Assembly (NCBI RefSeq): GCF_003264365.1
Contig: NZ_PYAK01000003.1
Location: forward strand, 124,001 to 188,000
Direction of reading: 5' to 3'
Length of the DNA stretch: 64,000 bases
Source of the DNA: Micromonospora noduli
GTDB lineage: Bacteria > Actinomycetota > Actinomycetes > Mycobacteriales > Micromonosporaceae
Part shown: one piece after another, positions 1 to 9,223 of the stretch
Numbering within the stretch: position 1 is the first letter of the stretch
Layout: every line of letters starts with the position of its first letter
Position numbers and translations under genes: made by a program
Notes under the pieces: generated by a model
What the model was told of the DNA's origin: nothing
The model's database searches: none
What the model saw: only the letters and a program-made list of their open reading frames with translations

Positions 1-1
1 A

Positions 2-958
2 CTGCTGCTCGACGTGGTGCCGGCCTGGTTCGCCCGGCGACGGGAGGCGCAGCTCGTCGCCGCCTCGGTGGGCGGTGCTCCACTTCCCCGTCGGCCCAAG
101 CAGCGGGAGGGGATTTTCGCGCTCTTCTTCCTGCTGCCGACGCTGTTGCTGCTCACCATCGGTCTGGTCGTGCCGGCCATCCGCACCGTGCTGCTCTCCC
201 TGATGAACAGGACCAGCACGGAGTGGGTCGGGTTGGACAACTTCGGCTGGATGTTCTCTGACGACGCGATCGTCCGGGTCCTGGTCAACACCCTGGTCTG
301 GGTGCTCCTGGTCCCGCTGGTGGCGACCGGCTTCGGCCTGATCTACGCCGTACTGGTGGACAAGGCCCGGTTCGAGGCCGTGGCCAAGTCACTGATCTTC
401 CTGCCGATGGCCATCTCCTTCGTCGGCGCCAGCATCATCTGGAAGTTCGTCTACGCCTACCGGGGTGAGGGCGACCAGATCGGTCTGCTCAACCAGATCG
501 TGGTCAGCCTGGGCGGTGAGCCCAAGCAGTGGCTGCTCGAATCGCCACTGAACACGCTGCTGCTGATCGTCATCATGGTCTGGATCCAGGCCGGCTTCGC
601 CATGGTGGTGCTCTCCGCCGCGATCAAGGCGATCCCCGGTGACATCGTCGAGGCCGCCCGGCTCGACGGGGTCAGCCCGTGGCAGATGTTCTGGCAGATC
701 ACCATGCCGAGCATCCGACCGGCGTTGATCGTCGTGATGGTGACCCTCACGATCGCCACGCTCAAGGTCTTCGACATCGTCCGGACCTCGACGAACGGCA
801 ACTACGACACCAGCGTGATCGCCAACGAGATGTACAACCAGGCGTTCCGGTACAGCGAGAACGGGCGGGGTTCCGCGCTCGCGGTCTTCCTCTTCATCCT
901 GGTCATCCCGGTCGTGATCTACCAGATCCGTAACCTCCGTCAACAGCGGGAGGGCTGA
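2..958 (+). CDS. Sugar ABC transporter permease, MalF-like (5' partial)
   Basis: Inner-membrane permease of a carbohydrate ABC importer (MalF/binding-protein-dependent family). The reading frame is open to the window edge and the first residues end a probable extra N-terminal membrane segment, so I treat the gene as truncated by the window; a GTG at 14 is the first in-window start. Several hydrophobic segments are visible. The EAA loop that contacts the ATPase is near nt 650-710 (EAARLDGVSPWQMFWQITMP). It is followed after one base by the second permease gene and then a LacI regulator and a GH13 enzyme, so the substrate is probably an alpha-glucoside or maltodextrin. The binding protein should lie upstream. 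No ATPase gene is present; actinobacteria often share one (MsiK type). Confidence 0.9.
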   Translation: MLLDVVPAWFARRREAQLVAASVGGAPLPRRPKQREGIFALFFLLPTLLLLTIGLVVPAIRTVLLSLMNRTSTEWVGLDNFGWMFSDDAIVRVLVNTLVWVLLVPLVATGFGLIYAVLVDKARFEAVAKSLIFLPMAISFVGASIIWKFVYAYRGEGDQIGLLNQIVVSLGGEPKQWLLESPLNTLLLIVIMVWIQAGFAMVVLSAAIKAIPGDIVEAARLDGVSPWQMFWQITMPSIRPALIVVMVTLTIATLKVFDIVRTSTNGNYDTSVIANEMYNQAFRYSENGRGSALAVFLFILVIPVVIYQIRNLRQQREG

Positions 959-959
959 G

Positions 960-1928
960 ATGACCACCGCAACGCCCACCGTCGCCGCCGGCACCCAGAA
1001 GACCGACGGCACCCCGACCACCACGGCCGGCCGGGTCCGCAAGCGGTTGAACAGCCGCACCGCGACGCTCGTCTCGATCGTCATCGCGGTGGTCTGGACC
1101 ATCCCGACCTTCGGCCTGCTCGTCTCCTCCCTCCGCCCGGAGGACGAGATCAAGACCACCGGCTGGTGGACCTCGTTCACCAACCCGCAGTTCACCTTCG
1201 AGAACTACGAGCAGGTCCTGTTCGGGCGGTCGGCTTCCTCCGGGCAGCTCGCCGGTTCCTTCATCAACTCCCTGGCGATCACCATCCCGTCGGTGCTCTT
1301 CCCGCTCGCCTTCGCGTGCCTCGCCGCGTACGCGCTCGCGTGGATCAACTTCCGCGGCCGGGACTGGGTCTACATCGCGATCTTCGCGTTGCAGATCGTG
1401 CCGTTGCAGATGGCCCTGGTGCCGCTGCTGAGGTTCTTCTCCACCGGGGTCACCCTCGGCGGCGTCACGCTGATGCCGGCCTGGGACCTGGTCGACGAGC
1501 AGAAGTTCGCCCAGGTGTGGTTCGCCCACACCTGCTTCGCGCTTCCGTTCGCCGTCTTCCTGCTGCACAACTTCATCTCGCAACTGCCGGGGGACCTGAT
1601 GGAGGCGGCCCGGGTCGACGGGGCCACCCACCCGAAGATCTTCCGCACCATCGTGCTGCCGCTGATCACCCCGGCGCTGGCGGCGTTCGGCATCTTCCAG
1701 TTCCTCTGGGTCTGGAACGACCTGCTGGTCGCGCTGATCTTCGCGGGCGGCAGCGACGAGACCGCTCCGCTCACCGTCCGGCTCGCCGAGATGGCCGGCA
1801 CCCGGGGCAACGAGTGGCAGCGCCTGACGGCCGGTGCGTTCGTCAGCATCGTCATACCGCTCATCGTGTTCCTGTCCCTGCAGCGCTTCTTCGTGCGAGG
1901 TCTGCTCGCCGGCAGCGTCAAGGGCTGA
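960..1928 (+). CDS. Sugar ABC transporter permease, MalG-like
   Basis: Second permease of the same importer, 322 aa. A cytoplasmic N-terminus of about 30 residues precedes the first membrane span, and about six hydrophobic segments follow. The EAA loop reads EAARVDGATHPKIFRTIVLP at roughly residues 218-237, typical of MalG partners. The ATG starts one base after the TGA of the upstream permease, and the GGGAGG ribosome site lies inside that gene, so the pair is translationally linked. A GC-rich hairpin follows before the regulator gene. Confidence 0.93.
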   Translation: MTTATPTVAAGTQKTDGTPTTTAGRVRKRLNSRTATLVSIVIAVVWTIPTFGLLVSSLRPEDEIKTTGWWTSFTNPQFTFENYEQVLFGRSASSGQLAGSFINSLAITIPSVLFPLAFACLAAYALAWINFRGRDWVYIAIFALQIVPLQMALVPLLRFFSTGVTLGGVTLMPAWDLVDEQKFAQVWFAHTCFALPFAVFLLHNFISQLPGDLMEAARVDGATHPKIFRTIVLPLITPALAAFGIFQFLWVWNDLLVALIFAGGSDETAPLTVRLAEMAGTRGNEWQRLTAGAFVSIVIPLIVFLSLQRFFVRGLLAGSVKG

Positions 1929-1937
1929 CCCCCGCGT

Positions 1938-1969
1938 CCGCCGCCGCCTGGCCCCTCGGGCGGCGGCGG
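1938..1969 (+). terminator. GC-rich hairpin after permease pair
   Basis: An 11-bp perfect stem (CCGCCGCCGCC / GGCGGCGGCGG) with a 10-nt loop lies just after the malG-like stop. There is no T run, so it may only attenuate transcription into the LacI gene or stabilise the upstream message. Confidence 0.5.
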
Positions 1970-1997
1970 GCGCTCCGGGCACCGAGCGGGGGAAACC

Positions 1998-3044
1998 GTG
2001 ACGAGGATCGATGATGTGGCCCGGCTGGCCGGAGTGTCCACGGCCACCGTCTCGCGGGCGCTGCGCGGACTGCCGACGGTCTCGGCCGCCACCCGGCGCC
2101 GGGTACTCGCCGCCGCCGAGCAACTCGACTACGAGGTCTCGCCGAGCGCGTCCCGGCTCGCCGGCGGCCGGACCGGCACGGTTGCGGTGGTGGTCCCCCG
2201 GATCACCCGCTGGTTCTTCAGCACCGTCGTCGAGGCGGTCGAGGAGTACCTCCACCAGTCCGGCTACGACCTGCTGCTCTACAACCTGGGCGGCCGGGAG
2301 CAGGTCCGCCAGCGCGTTCTGCGTACGGCCAACCTGCACAAGCGGGTGGACGCCATGATGCTGGTCGCCACGCCCCTGCGCCCGGCCGACCTGACCGCGC
2401 TGGCCACCCTGGAACTGCCCGGAGTCACCATCAGCTCGGGCAGCAGGGTGCCCAACTGGCCGTGCGTACGGATCGACGACGTGGCGGCCGCGCGGGTCGC
2501 GACCAAGCATCTGATCGACCTCGGCCATCACCGGATCGCCCACATCTCCGGCGACCCGGACGACGAGTTGGCGTTCACCACCCACCTGGACCGGCGCCGG
2601 GGTTACCAGGCGGCGTTACGCTCCGCCGGCCTGCGACCCGACCCCACCCTGGACATCGAGTCCACCTTCACCATCGACGGCGGCAACCGGGCCACCGCCG
2701 AACTGCTGGCCCGCGGCGAGCCACCGACCGCGATCGTCGCCGCCTGCGACGAGATGGCGATGGGCGCGATGACCGCCCTGCGCGACGTCGGACTGCGGGT
2801 ACCGCAGGACGTCAGCGTGGTCGGCATCGACGACCACGACCTGGCCGGTGTGCTCGGGCTCAGCACCGTCGCCCAGCCCGCCGCCGAGCAGGGCCGGCTG
2901 GCCGCCCAGATGCTGCTCGACCCGCTCGGGGCCCGACCGCCGGCCCCCATCGTCAGTCAACGGGGTGCCGGTTGCGACACTCCGGTGGTCCTGCCCACTC
3001 GGTTGGTGGTCCGGGATTCGACCGCACCGCCCCGGGCACACTGA
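1998..3044 (+). CDS. LacI-family transcriptional regulator
   Basis: 348 aa. Residues 2-48 form the LacI helix-turn-helix (IDDVARLAGVSTATVSRALR) with its hinge helix; residues about 58-335 are the periplasmic-binding-protein-like sugar-sensing domain. The GTG start follows GGGGGAAACC. It lies between the permease pair and the GH13 gene, all on one strand, so it is inferred to repress this uptake and hydrolysis operon in the absence of an alpha-glucoside. I found no clear LacI palindrome in the short flanking gaps. Confidence 0.92.
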   Translation: MTRIDDVARLAGVSTATVSRALRGLPTVSAATRRRVLAAAEQLDYEVSPSASRLAGGRTGTVAVVVPRITRWFFSTVVEAVEEYLHQSGYDLLLYNLGGREQVRQRVLRTANLHKRVDAMMLVATPLRPADLTALATLELPGVTISSGSRVPNWPCVRIDDVAAARVATKHLIDLGHHRIAHISGDPDDELAFTTHLDRRRGYQAALRSAGLRPDPTLDIESTFTIDGGNRATAELLARGEPPTAIVAACDEMAMGAMTALRDVGLRVPQDVSVVGIDDHDLAGVLGLSTVAQPAAEQGRLAAQMLLDPLGARPPAPIVSQRGAGCDTPVVLPTRLVVRDSTAPPRAH

Positions 3045-3074
3045 AATCCAAACACCGCAACACGGGAGACGACC

Positions 3075-4748
3075 CTGAACACCGACCCGACGCAGCAGAC
3101 CCCCTCCGGTCAACCGGCCACCGGCTGGTGGACCGAGGCCGCCATCTATCAGATCTACCCCCGCTCGTTCGCCGACTCGGACGGGGACGGAATCGGTGAC
3201 CTGCCCGGCATCACCGCCCGCCTCGACCACCTGGTCGAGCTGGGCGTGGACGCGGTGTGGCTCTCCCCGTTCTACCCCTCGCCGCAGGCCGACGCGGGCT
3301 ACGACGTGGCCGACTACCGCGACATCGACCCACTGTTCGGCACCCTCGCCGACGCGGACAAGCTGATCGCCGAGGCCCGGTCCCGCAACCTGCGGGTGAT
3401 CGTCGACCTGGTCCCGAACCACACCTCCTCGGCGCATCGCTGGTTCCGGGCCGCGCTGCCGGCCGCGCCGGGCAGCGCGGAACGGTCGCGCTACATCTTC
3501 CGGGACGGCCGCGGCCCGGCCGGCGACCAGCCGCCGAACGACTGGCAGAGCGTCTTCGGTGGTCCGGCCTGGACCCGGACGGTCGACGCCGACGGGCAGC
3601 CCGGCCAGTGGTACCTGCACCTGTTCGACACCGGGCAGCCCGACCTCAACTGGGACAACCCGGAGGTGCACGCGGAGTTCCTGGACGTGCTGCGCTTCTG
3701 GCTGGACCGCGGCGTGGACGGCTTCCGGGTCGACGTGGCGCACGGCCTCATCAAGCAGGCCGACCTGGCCGACTGGCAGGAGCCGCAGGAGATCCTCTCC
3801 GGCAACGAGATCGACAAGCCCCGCCCGCCGATGTGGGACCAGGACGGCGTGCACGAGATCTACCGGCAGTGGCGGCAGGTCCTGGACAGCTACCCCGGCG
3901 AGCGGGTGCTGGTCGCCGAGGCCTGGGTGGAACCGGCCGAGCGGCTGGCCCGCTACGTCCGCCCGGACGAGATGCACCAGGCGTTCAACTTCGAGTACCT
4001 GCTCGCCGCGTGGAGCGCACCGGCCCAGTACGCGGTGATCACCCGTTCGTTGGAGGCGACCGACTCGGTCGGCGCGCCGACCACCTGGGTGCTGTCCAAC
4101 CACGACGTGGTGCGGCACGCCTCCCGGCTCGGCCTGCCGGTCGGCACCGTACGCCCCAACGGCATCGGCATCGGCGACCCGCAGCCGGACGCCGCACTCG
4201 GTCTGCGCCGGGCCCGGGCGGCCACCCTGCTGATGCTGGCGCTGCCCGGCTCGGCCTACCTCTACCAGGGTGAGGAACTGGGGCTGCCCGAGCACACCAC
4301 CCTGCCCGACGAGGCCCGGCAGGACCCGACCTGGGTCCGCAGCGGGCACACCCAGCGCGGCCGGGACGGCTGCCGGGTGCCGATCCCGTGGGAGGCCGAC
4401 GCCCCGTCGTACGGCTTCGGGCCCACCGACGCGAGCTGGTTGCCCCAGCCCGCGCTCTGGGCGGAGTACGCGCTGGACCGCCAACGCGACGTGCCCGGTT
4501 CGACGTACGAGCTGTACCGCGCGGCGTTGCGGTTGCGGCGTGCCCACGGGCTGGGTCGCGGCACCCTGGAGTGGTTGTCCTCCGGCGACGAGGTGCTGAG
4601 CTTCCGCAATGGTGAGCTGACCGTGCTGACCAACTTCGGTGCCGCCCCGGTGCCGCTGCCGGCCGGCGCCGAGGTGCTCGCCGCCAGCGCGCCCCTGGAC
4701 GACGACGGCGCGGTCCCGGCCGACGTGACCGTCTGGCTGCGAGGCTGA
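3075..4748 (+). CDS. GH13 alpha-glucosidase / oligo-alpha-glucosidase, apparent CTG start
   Basis: 557 aa if begun at CTG 3075. It hydrolyses alpha-glucosidic bonds of imported oligosaccharides in the cytoplasm. Conserved GH13 regions are intact: DLVPNHTS (region I), GFRVDVAHG with nucleophile Asp220, VAEAW with acid/base Glu282, and SNHD with Asp344. The N-terminal GH13 signature IYQIYPRSFADSDGDGIGD lies at nt 3146-3202, upstream of the first usual start codon (GTG 3246). The frame is closed by the LacI stop at 3042, and no ATG, GTG or TTG occurs in frame between 3045 and 3245. CTG 3075 has GGGAGA six bases upstream, so it is the only reasonable start. Family assignment is firm; exact substrate is inferred. 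Confidence 0.92.
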   Translation: MNTDPTQQTPSGQPATGWWTEAAIYQIYPRSFADSDGDGIGDLPGITARLDHLVELGVDAVWLSPFYPSPQADAGYDVADYRDIDPLFGTLADADKLIAEARSRNLRVIVDLVPNHTSSAHRWFRAALPAAPGSAERSRYIFRDGRGPAGDQPPNDWQSVFGGPAWTRTVDADGQPGQWYLHLFDTGQPDLNWDNPEVHAEFLDVLRFWLDRGVDGFRVDVAHGLIKQADLADWQEPQEILSGNEIDKPRPPMWDQDGVHEIYRQWRQVLDSYPGERVLVAEAWVEPAERLARYVRPDEMHQAFNFEYLLAAWSAPAQYAVITRSLEATDSVGAPTTWVLSNHDVVRHASRLGLPVGTVRPNGIGIGDPQPDAALGLRRARAATLLMLALPGSAYLYQGEELGLPEHTTLPDEARQDPTWVRSGHTQRGRDGCRVPIPWEADAPSYGFGPTDASWLPQPALWAEYALDRQRDVPGSTYELYRAALRLRRAHGLGRGTLEWLSSGDEVLSFRNGELTVLTNFGAAPVPLPAGAEVLAASAPLDDDGAVPADVTVWLRG

Positions 4749-4758
4749 TCTCGCGCCG

Positions 4759-4799
4759 ACCGGCCCGTCCCGCCGAGCGGTACTCGCGGGCGGGCCGGT
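4759..4799 (+). terminator. Hairpin terminator after GH13 gene
   Basis: ACCGGCCCG pairs with CGGGCCGGT, and CCCGC pairs with GCGGG inside it, with a single bulged T. The hairpin starts 10 nt after the stop. There is no U-tract, as is usual in GC-rich actinobacteria. Confidence 0.55.
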
Positions 4800-4889
4800 T
4801 GGGGCGGACCAGCCCGCTGTGGAGCTGATGCCGTAAACGATTCACGCCCCGCGCCCGCGCCCACAGGCGGTGCCCGCACCGCCCGCACC

Positions 4890-4971
4890 CTCAAAATCGC
4901 GCTATTTCCAGGATGTAGTGGCCTCGGCCCACCGGAAGGCAACTAGAACCAGGAAGTAGCGCGATCTTGAG
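4890..4971. repeat. Intergenic palindrome A
   Basis: Imperfect inverted repeat between convergent genes. Arms are 4890-4912 and 4949-4971, 23 nt each with 20 matches; the core is AATCGCGCTA / TAGCGCGAT. It could serve as a bidirectional terminator for the GH13 and MFS genes. It shares its design with palindromes B to F in this window: a GATC/TTG-like motif at the outer end and TTTCC toward the loop. Confidence 0.6.
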
Positions 4972-4993
4972 AGGCGCGAGGGGCGCGGCCGCG

Positions 4994-6427
4994 TCAGAGG
5001 CGGTCGGCTCGGGTGTGCAGCAGGTCGTGCACGTTGTCGATGTCCGCCGGTGAGGTTCGCGAGGCGAGCCAGTACATGACGCCGGTCGGGATGAAGAAGA
5101 GCTGGAACGCGGCCAGCCCGACGGCGAAGTTCAGCGGGGGCGGGAATGCCGCTCGCAGCGCCTGGAAGGCCACCCCGACCAGCCCGTTGCCGGCCGCGCG
5201 ACCGACCCCGTTGACCAGGTTGCCCAGGCTGTAGACAGTGCCCCGATGCTCCGGTGGGTTGACGTCGGCGATCAACGCGAACCAGTTCGGCGAGTTTGCC
5301 GAGGTCAACGCGAGCGCCACGATCGCGGTGAGCAGGCTCAGCCCGACCGACGGCTCGGTGAACACACTGGCCAGTACCGCACCCACCACCGCGCCGCCAC
5401 TCGCGCCGTCCGGCACGTCGATGGTCACCGGAACGAAGAACAACACCAGATAGAACGGCAGCGCCGCGAGGATGCCGATCGAGGCGACGAGCGCCCGCCC
5501 TCGCGGGGTACGGCGTTGCACGGCGTCACCGATCAGCCCACCCACGATGGACAGCACCCCACCGAGCTGGAACAGGGTGGCGAAGACGCTGCCCACCACC
5601 ACAGCGGTCGACGTGGAGTAGCCCTGAGCCTCGGCCCGTTCGGCGAAGAGCACCGGCAGCCAGACCAGCGAGCCGAACGCGGCCTGCGCGGTCAGACCCT
5701 GCAGGATCAGCCACCGGTTGGTCCGCCGGGCCAGGATGCGCGGCAGGTCGGCGCGGCTGATCCGGTAGTCGTACTCGGCGCCGGCGTCCAACCTGCCGGC
5801 CAGTTCCGGCTCGCTCTGGCCACGCCGGATGTCGTACGTGAACAGGTAGGCCAGCGTGGCGACCAGGCCGACGCCGGTCAACAGCAGGAACGGCCGCCGC
5901 CAGTCGGCCGCCCCGAGCAGCCCGCCGACGAGCGTGCCCGCGAGGGTGCCGACCCCCTGGGAGAGCCCCCAGAAACTCATCACCAGCCCGCGCCGGGTCG
6001 GTGAGATCAGGTCGGTGACCACGGAGAAGCCCACCGAGCCGACCGCGCCGAGGCCGACCGCCGCGACCAGTTGCGCGGCCAGGAACGTCAGGTAGCCGCC
6101 GGCGAGCGCGCTACCGCCGGTGCCCGCCGCCCAGAGCAGTGTGCCCACCATGAGCAGCGGTTTGCGGTTGGTGCGGTCCCCGACGTACGCCCAGCCGACC
6201 GCCGCTACCGCGCTGACCAGGAAACTGACCGCGGTGACCACGCCGAGCAGCCGCCCGGACACGTCGAAGGCGTCGGAGATCGGGCCGTACAGCGGGGGGA
6301 CCAGCCCGATCGCCACGTTGTCCAGCGAGGCGAGCAGCACGAACACCACGACGCTGTACAACCGGTGGGCCGGCCCACCGCCCCGACCGTGCGGGCGCAG
6401 GCCGGGCCCGCCACTGGTCACCGTCAT
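4994..6427 (-). CDS. MFS transporter
   Basis: Major facilitator superfamily permease, about 477 aa from ATG 6427, with about 12 hydrophobic segments in two bundles and a long loop near residues 200-240. The loop between TM2 and TM3 has WAYVGDRTNRKPLL, the usual MFS signature (GxxxDRxxRK). An upstream GTG at 6466 gives 13 more residues, but it falls in the hairpin that follows xylB, so I prefer ATG 6427; neither has a convincing ribosome site. It lies downstream of xylAB on the same strand, so sugar or sugar-product export or uptake is possible, but substrate cannot be read from sequence. Confidence 0.85.
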   Translation of the reverse strand: MTVTSGGPGLRPHGRGGGPAHRLYSVVVFVLLASLDNVAIGLVPPLYGPISDAFDVSGRLLGVVTAVSFLVSAVAAVGWAYVGDRTNRKPLLMVGTLLWAAGTGGSALAGGYLTFLAAQLVAAVGLGAVGSVGFSVVTDLISPTRRGLVMSFWGLSQGVGTLAGTLVGGLLGAADWRRPFLLLTGVGLVATLAYLFTYDIRRGQSEPELAGRLDAGAEYDYRISRADLPRILARRTNRWLILQGLTAQAAFGSLVWLPVLFAERAEAQGYSTSTAVVVGSVFATLFQLGGVLSIVGGLIGDAVQRRTPRGRALVASIGILAALPFYLVLFFVPVTIDVPDGASGGAVVGAVLASVFTEPSVGLSLLTAIVALALTSANSPNWFALIADVNPPEHRGTVYSLGNLVNGVGRAAGNGLVGVAFQALRAAFPPPLNFAVGLAAFQLFFIPTGVMYWLASRTSPADIDNVHDLLHTRADRL

Positions 6428-6464
6428 GACCGGCAGCCAACCAGACCGCGTGAAGGAGGTCGTC

Positions 6465-6508
6465 ACGCGGGTGGGTGCTGGTCACCGTCGACCGGCACCC
6501 ACCCGCGT
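6465..6508 (-). terminator. Terminator after xylB
   Basis: Perfect 14-bp stem (ACGCGGGTGGGTGC at 6465-6478 and its complement at 6495-6508) with a 16-nt loop, directly downstream of the xylB stop. It likely separates xylAB from the MFS gene. Confidence 0.6.
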
Positions 6509-6520
6509 CGATCCCGACGG

Positions 6521-7948
6521 TCAGCGCCGGTCGAGCACCAACCCGCGCGCCGCGGCGTACTGGTCGCGCACGGCGGGGACGGCCGCCGTCGCGTACTCCT
6601 CGGTGCCCTCGACCGCCCAGAGCGGCGGCTCGGCGCCGCCCAGGGCTACCCAGGCGGCCTGCCGGGCGGCGCCGTCGGCGACGTACTCCCCGGCTGGCGG
6701 GACAACGACCGGGCAGCCGAAGACCTGCGGCGCGATCTGACGCACCGCGGCCGACCGTGCCCCTCCGCCGACCAGGATGACCCGGCGGGCGGTGGCACCC
6801 TGCGCGGTCAACGCGTCCAGCCCGTCGGCGAGCGCGCAGAGCATGCCCTCCACGGCGGCCCGCGCCAGGTGCGCGGGGGTCGACGTGCGCAGAGTAAGGC
6901 CGTGCACCGCGCCGGTGGCGAGCGGTCGGTTCGGCGTCCGCTCACCCTCCAGATAGGGCACCATGACCAGCCCGTCCGCCCCGGCTGGCGCGGAGAGCGC
7001 CAGCTCGGCCAGCTCGTCCAGGTTGACGCCGAGCATCGCGGCGGCGGCGTCCAGCACCCGGGCCGCGTTGAGCGTGCAGACCAGGGGCAGGAAACGGCCG
7101 GACGCGTCGGCGAAGCCCGCGACGGTGCCGCTCTCGTCGGCGGCCGGCACGTCGGCGACGCTGAACACGGTGCCGGAGGTGCCGATCGAGACGACCACGT
7201 CACCCGGGCCGGCGCCGACGCCCAGCGCGGCGGCGGCGTTGTCCCCGGTGCCCGCGCCGAGCAGCGCTCCGCCCGGCCCGCCGAGGCCGTCGGCGAGCTT
7301 GCCCGCCGACTCGGCCGGACCGAGCACCTCGGGCACCACCAACCGCCGACCGAAGCCGCGCTCCAGCAGGTCCAGTCGGTAGTCGCCGGTAGCCGGCGAC
7401 CAGTAGCCGGTGCCGCTGGCGTCGCCCCGGTCGGTGCGCAGCGCGCCCAACCCCGGTGCGCCGGCCAGCCGCCAGGTCAGCCAGTCGTGTGGCAGGCAGA
7501 CGGCGGCCACCCGGGCAGCCAGCTCCGGTTCGTGCCTGGCCAGCCATCGCAGTTTGGTGATGGTGAAGCTGGCCACCGGCACGCTGCCGGTGGCCCCGGC
7601 CCAGAACCGACTCCCGGCCGAGCCGCCGCCGGCCTCCTCGATGAGGTCGGCGGCGGCGTCGGCGGATCGGGTGTCGTTCCACAGCAGCGCCGGGCGGACC
7701 ACCCGGCCGTCCTCGTCGAGACACACCATGCCGTGCTGCTGGCCGGCGACGGAGATCGCCGCCACGTCGGCCAACCCGCCGGCCTGGTCGGCGGCGCTAC
7801 GTAGCGCCTGCCACCAGGCTTCCGGGTCAACCTCCGTGCCGTCCGGGTGCGGTGCCCGGCCCTGCCGGAGCAGGGCGCCGGTCTCCGCGTCCCGGATCAC
7901 CACCTTGCAGGACTGGGTGGACGAGTCAACGCCTGCGACCAACGGCAT
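6521..7948 (-). CDS. xylB: Xylulokinase
   Basis: 475 aa, FGGY carbohydrate kinase family. It phosphorylates D-xylulose to xylulose 5-phosphate for the pentose phosphate pathway. The N-terminal phosphate loop [12 protein letters not shown] is at residues 7-18 and the catalytic-base region [11 protein letters not shown] is near residue 235. The ATG follows the xylA stop by 9 nt with GAGG upstream, so xylA and xylB form an operon. Length is normal for the family. Confidence 0.95.
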   Translation of the reverse strand: MPLVAGVDSSTQSCKVVIRDAETGALLRQGRAPHPDGTEVDPEAWWQALRSAADQAGGLADVAAISVAGQQHGMVCLDEDGRVVRPALLWNDTRSADAAADLIEEAGGGSAGSRFWAGATGSVPVASFTITKLRWLARHEPELAARVAAVCLPHDWLTWRLAGAPGLGALRTDRGDASGTGYWSPATGDYRLDLLERGFGRRLVVPEVLGPAESAGKLADGLGGPGGALLGAGTGDNAAAALGVGAGPGDVVVSIGTSGTVFSVADVPAADESGTVAGFADASGRFLPLVCTLNAARVLDAAAAMLGVNLDELAELALSAPAGADGLVMVPYLEGERTPNRPLATGAVHGLTLRTSTPAHLARAAVEGMLCALADGLDALTAQGATARRVILVGGGARSAAVRQIAPQVFGCPVVVPPAGEYVADGAARQAAWVALGGAEPPLWAVEGTEEYATAAVPAVRDQYAAARGLVLDRR

Positions 7949-7957
7949 GGCGGGGCC

Positions 7958-9145
7958 TCAGCGGGCGCCGAGCAGGTGCTCGACGGCGAGCTGGTTGAGC
8001 CGGACGAAGGCGAAGCCCCGGGCGGCCACCGCGTCCACGTCGACGTCCTCGAACGCGGAGCGGTCGGCCAGGAGCTCCTCGTAGCCCTCGCCGTCGCCGA
8101 GCGTCGGCGTGCTCAGCTCGCCGACCTTGCTGGCGGCGAGCGCCTCGACCACCTCGGGGTCGGCACGGAACGCCGCTGCCCGCTCCTTGAGCAGCAGGTA
8201 GGTGCTCATGTTGGCCGCCGCGGAGGCCCACACCCCCTCCATGTCCTCGGTGCGGGACGGCTTGTAGTCGAAGTGCCGGGGGCCGTCGTAGGCCGGCCCG
8301 CCGTTGGGGCCGCCGTTCTCCAGGAGGTCCACCAGGGCGAACGCGTTCATCAGGTCACCGTGGCCGAAGACCAGGTCCTGGTCGTACTTGATGCCGCGCT
8401 GGCCGTTGAGGTCCAGGTGGAACAGCTTGCCCTGCCAGAGCGCCTGGGCGATGCCGTGGGCGTAGTTGAGCCCGGCCATCTGCTCGTGGCCGACCTCCGG
8501 GTTGAGGCCGACCAGCTCCGGGTGGGCCAGCTGGGAGATGAAACCGAGCGCGTGCCCGATGGTCGGCAGCAGGATGTCGCCGCGCGGCTCGTTGGGCTTG
8601 GGCTCCAGGGCGAACCGCAGGTTGTAGCCCTTGTCGATCGAGTACTGGGTGAGCAGGTCCACGGCCTCGCGGTAGCGGTCCAGGGCGGCCCGGACGTCCT
8701 TGGCAAGGTCGTACTCGGAGCCCTCGCGACCACCCCACATGACGAAGGTGCTGGCACCCAGCTCGGCGGCCAGGTCGACCTGACGAAGCACCTTGCGCAG
8801 CGCGTAGCGGCGGACGTCGCGGTCGTTGCTGGTGAAGCCGCCGTCCTTGAAGATCGGGTGGGTGAAGAGGTTGGTGGTGACCATCGGCACCACCAGGCCG
8901 GTCTCGTCGAGGGCCTTGCGGAACCGGGCGATGTGCTGGTCACGGGTGGCCGCGTCGACGCCGAACGGGATCAGGTCGTCGTCGTGGAAGGTGATGCCGT
9001 ACGCGCCCAGCTCGGCGAGCCGGTGCACTGCCTCGACCGCGTCGAGCTCGGGACGGGTGGCGTCACCGAACGGGTCGCGGGCCTGCCAGCCCACGGTCCA
9101 GAGCCCGAAGGAGAACTTGTCGGCGGGGGTGGGACGGGGTGCCAT
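7958..9145 (-). CDS. xylA: Xylose isomerase
   Basis: 395 aa, class I xylose isomerase that converts D-xylose to D-xylulose. Catalytic and metal residues are visible: TFHDDDL (catalytic His), [11 protein letters not shown] (Glu and Lys), [12 protein letters not shown] (Glu and His) and [13 protein letters not shown] (Asp pair). ATG 9145 is chosen over TTG 9151 because GGAGG lies exactly 6 nt upstream of the ATG. It is the first gene of xylAB and is divergent from the ROK repressor, the standard actinobacterial xylose locus. Confidence 0.97.
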   Translation of the reverse strand: MAPRPTPADKFSFGLWTVGWQARDPFGDATRPELDAVEAVHRLAELGAYGITFHDDDLIPFGVDAATRDQHIARFRKALDETGLVVPMVTTNLFTHPIFKDGGFTSNDRDVRRYALRKVLRQVDLAAELGASTFVMWGGREGSEYDLAKDVRAALDRYREAVDLLTQYSIDKGYNLRFALEPKPNEPRGDILLPTIGHALGFISQLAHPELVGLNPEVGHEQMAGLNYAHGIAQALWQGKLFHLDLNGQRGIKYDQDLVFGHGDLMNAFALVDLLENGGPNGGPAYDGPRHFDYKPSRTEDMEGVWASAAANMSTYLLLKERAAAFRADPEVVEALAASKVGELSTPTLGDGEGYEELLADRSAFEDVDVDAVAARGFAFVRLNQLAVEHLLGAR

Positions 9146-9173
9146 GAGCAACCTCCGGGGTGGTGTTGTCCGC

Positions 9174-9203
9174 TATTTGTTCAGCGATTGAATTATTTGC
9201 CCA
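9174..9203. promoter_or_regulatory. xylA/ROK regulator intergenic operator candidate
   Basis: The 78-bp gap between the divergent xylA and ROK genes is locally AT-rich and has two direct copies of TATTTGNYCA at 9174-9183 and 9194-9203, spaced 20 bp (two helical turns). This is the natural place for the XylR-type ROK operator and both promoters. Function is inferred. Confidence 0.5.
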
Positions 9204-9223
9204 CCCTATGGCACTGTCAAGGG

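Noticed and set aside
903..2585. Long minus-strand open frame over the permease and LacI genes
   Set aside because: Low-complexity Arg/Gly/Asp translation; the plus-strand genes have intact family motifs.
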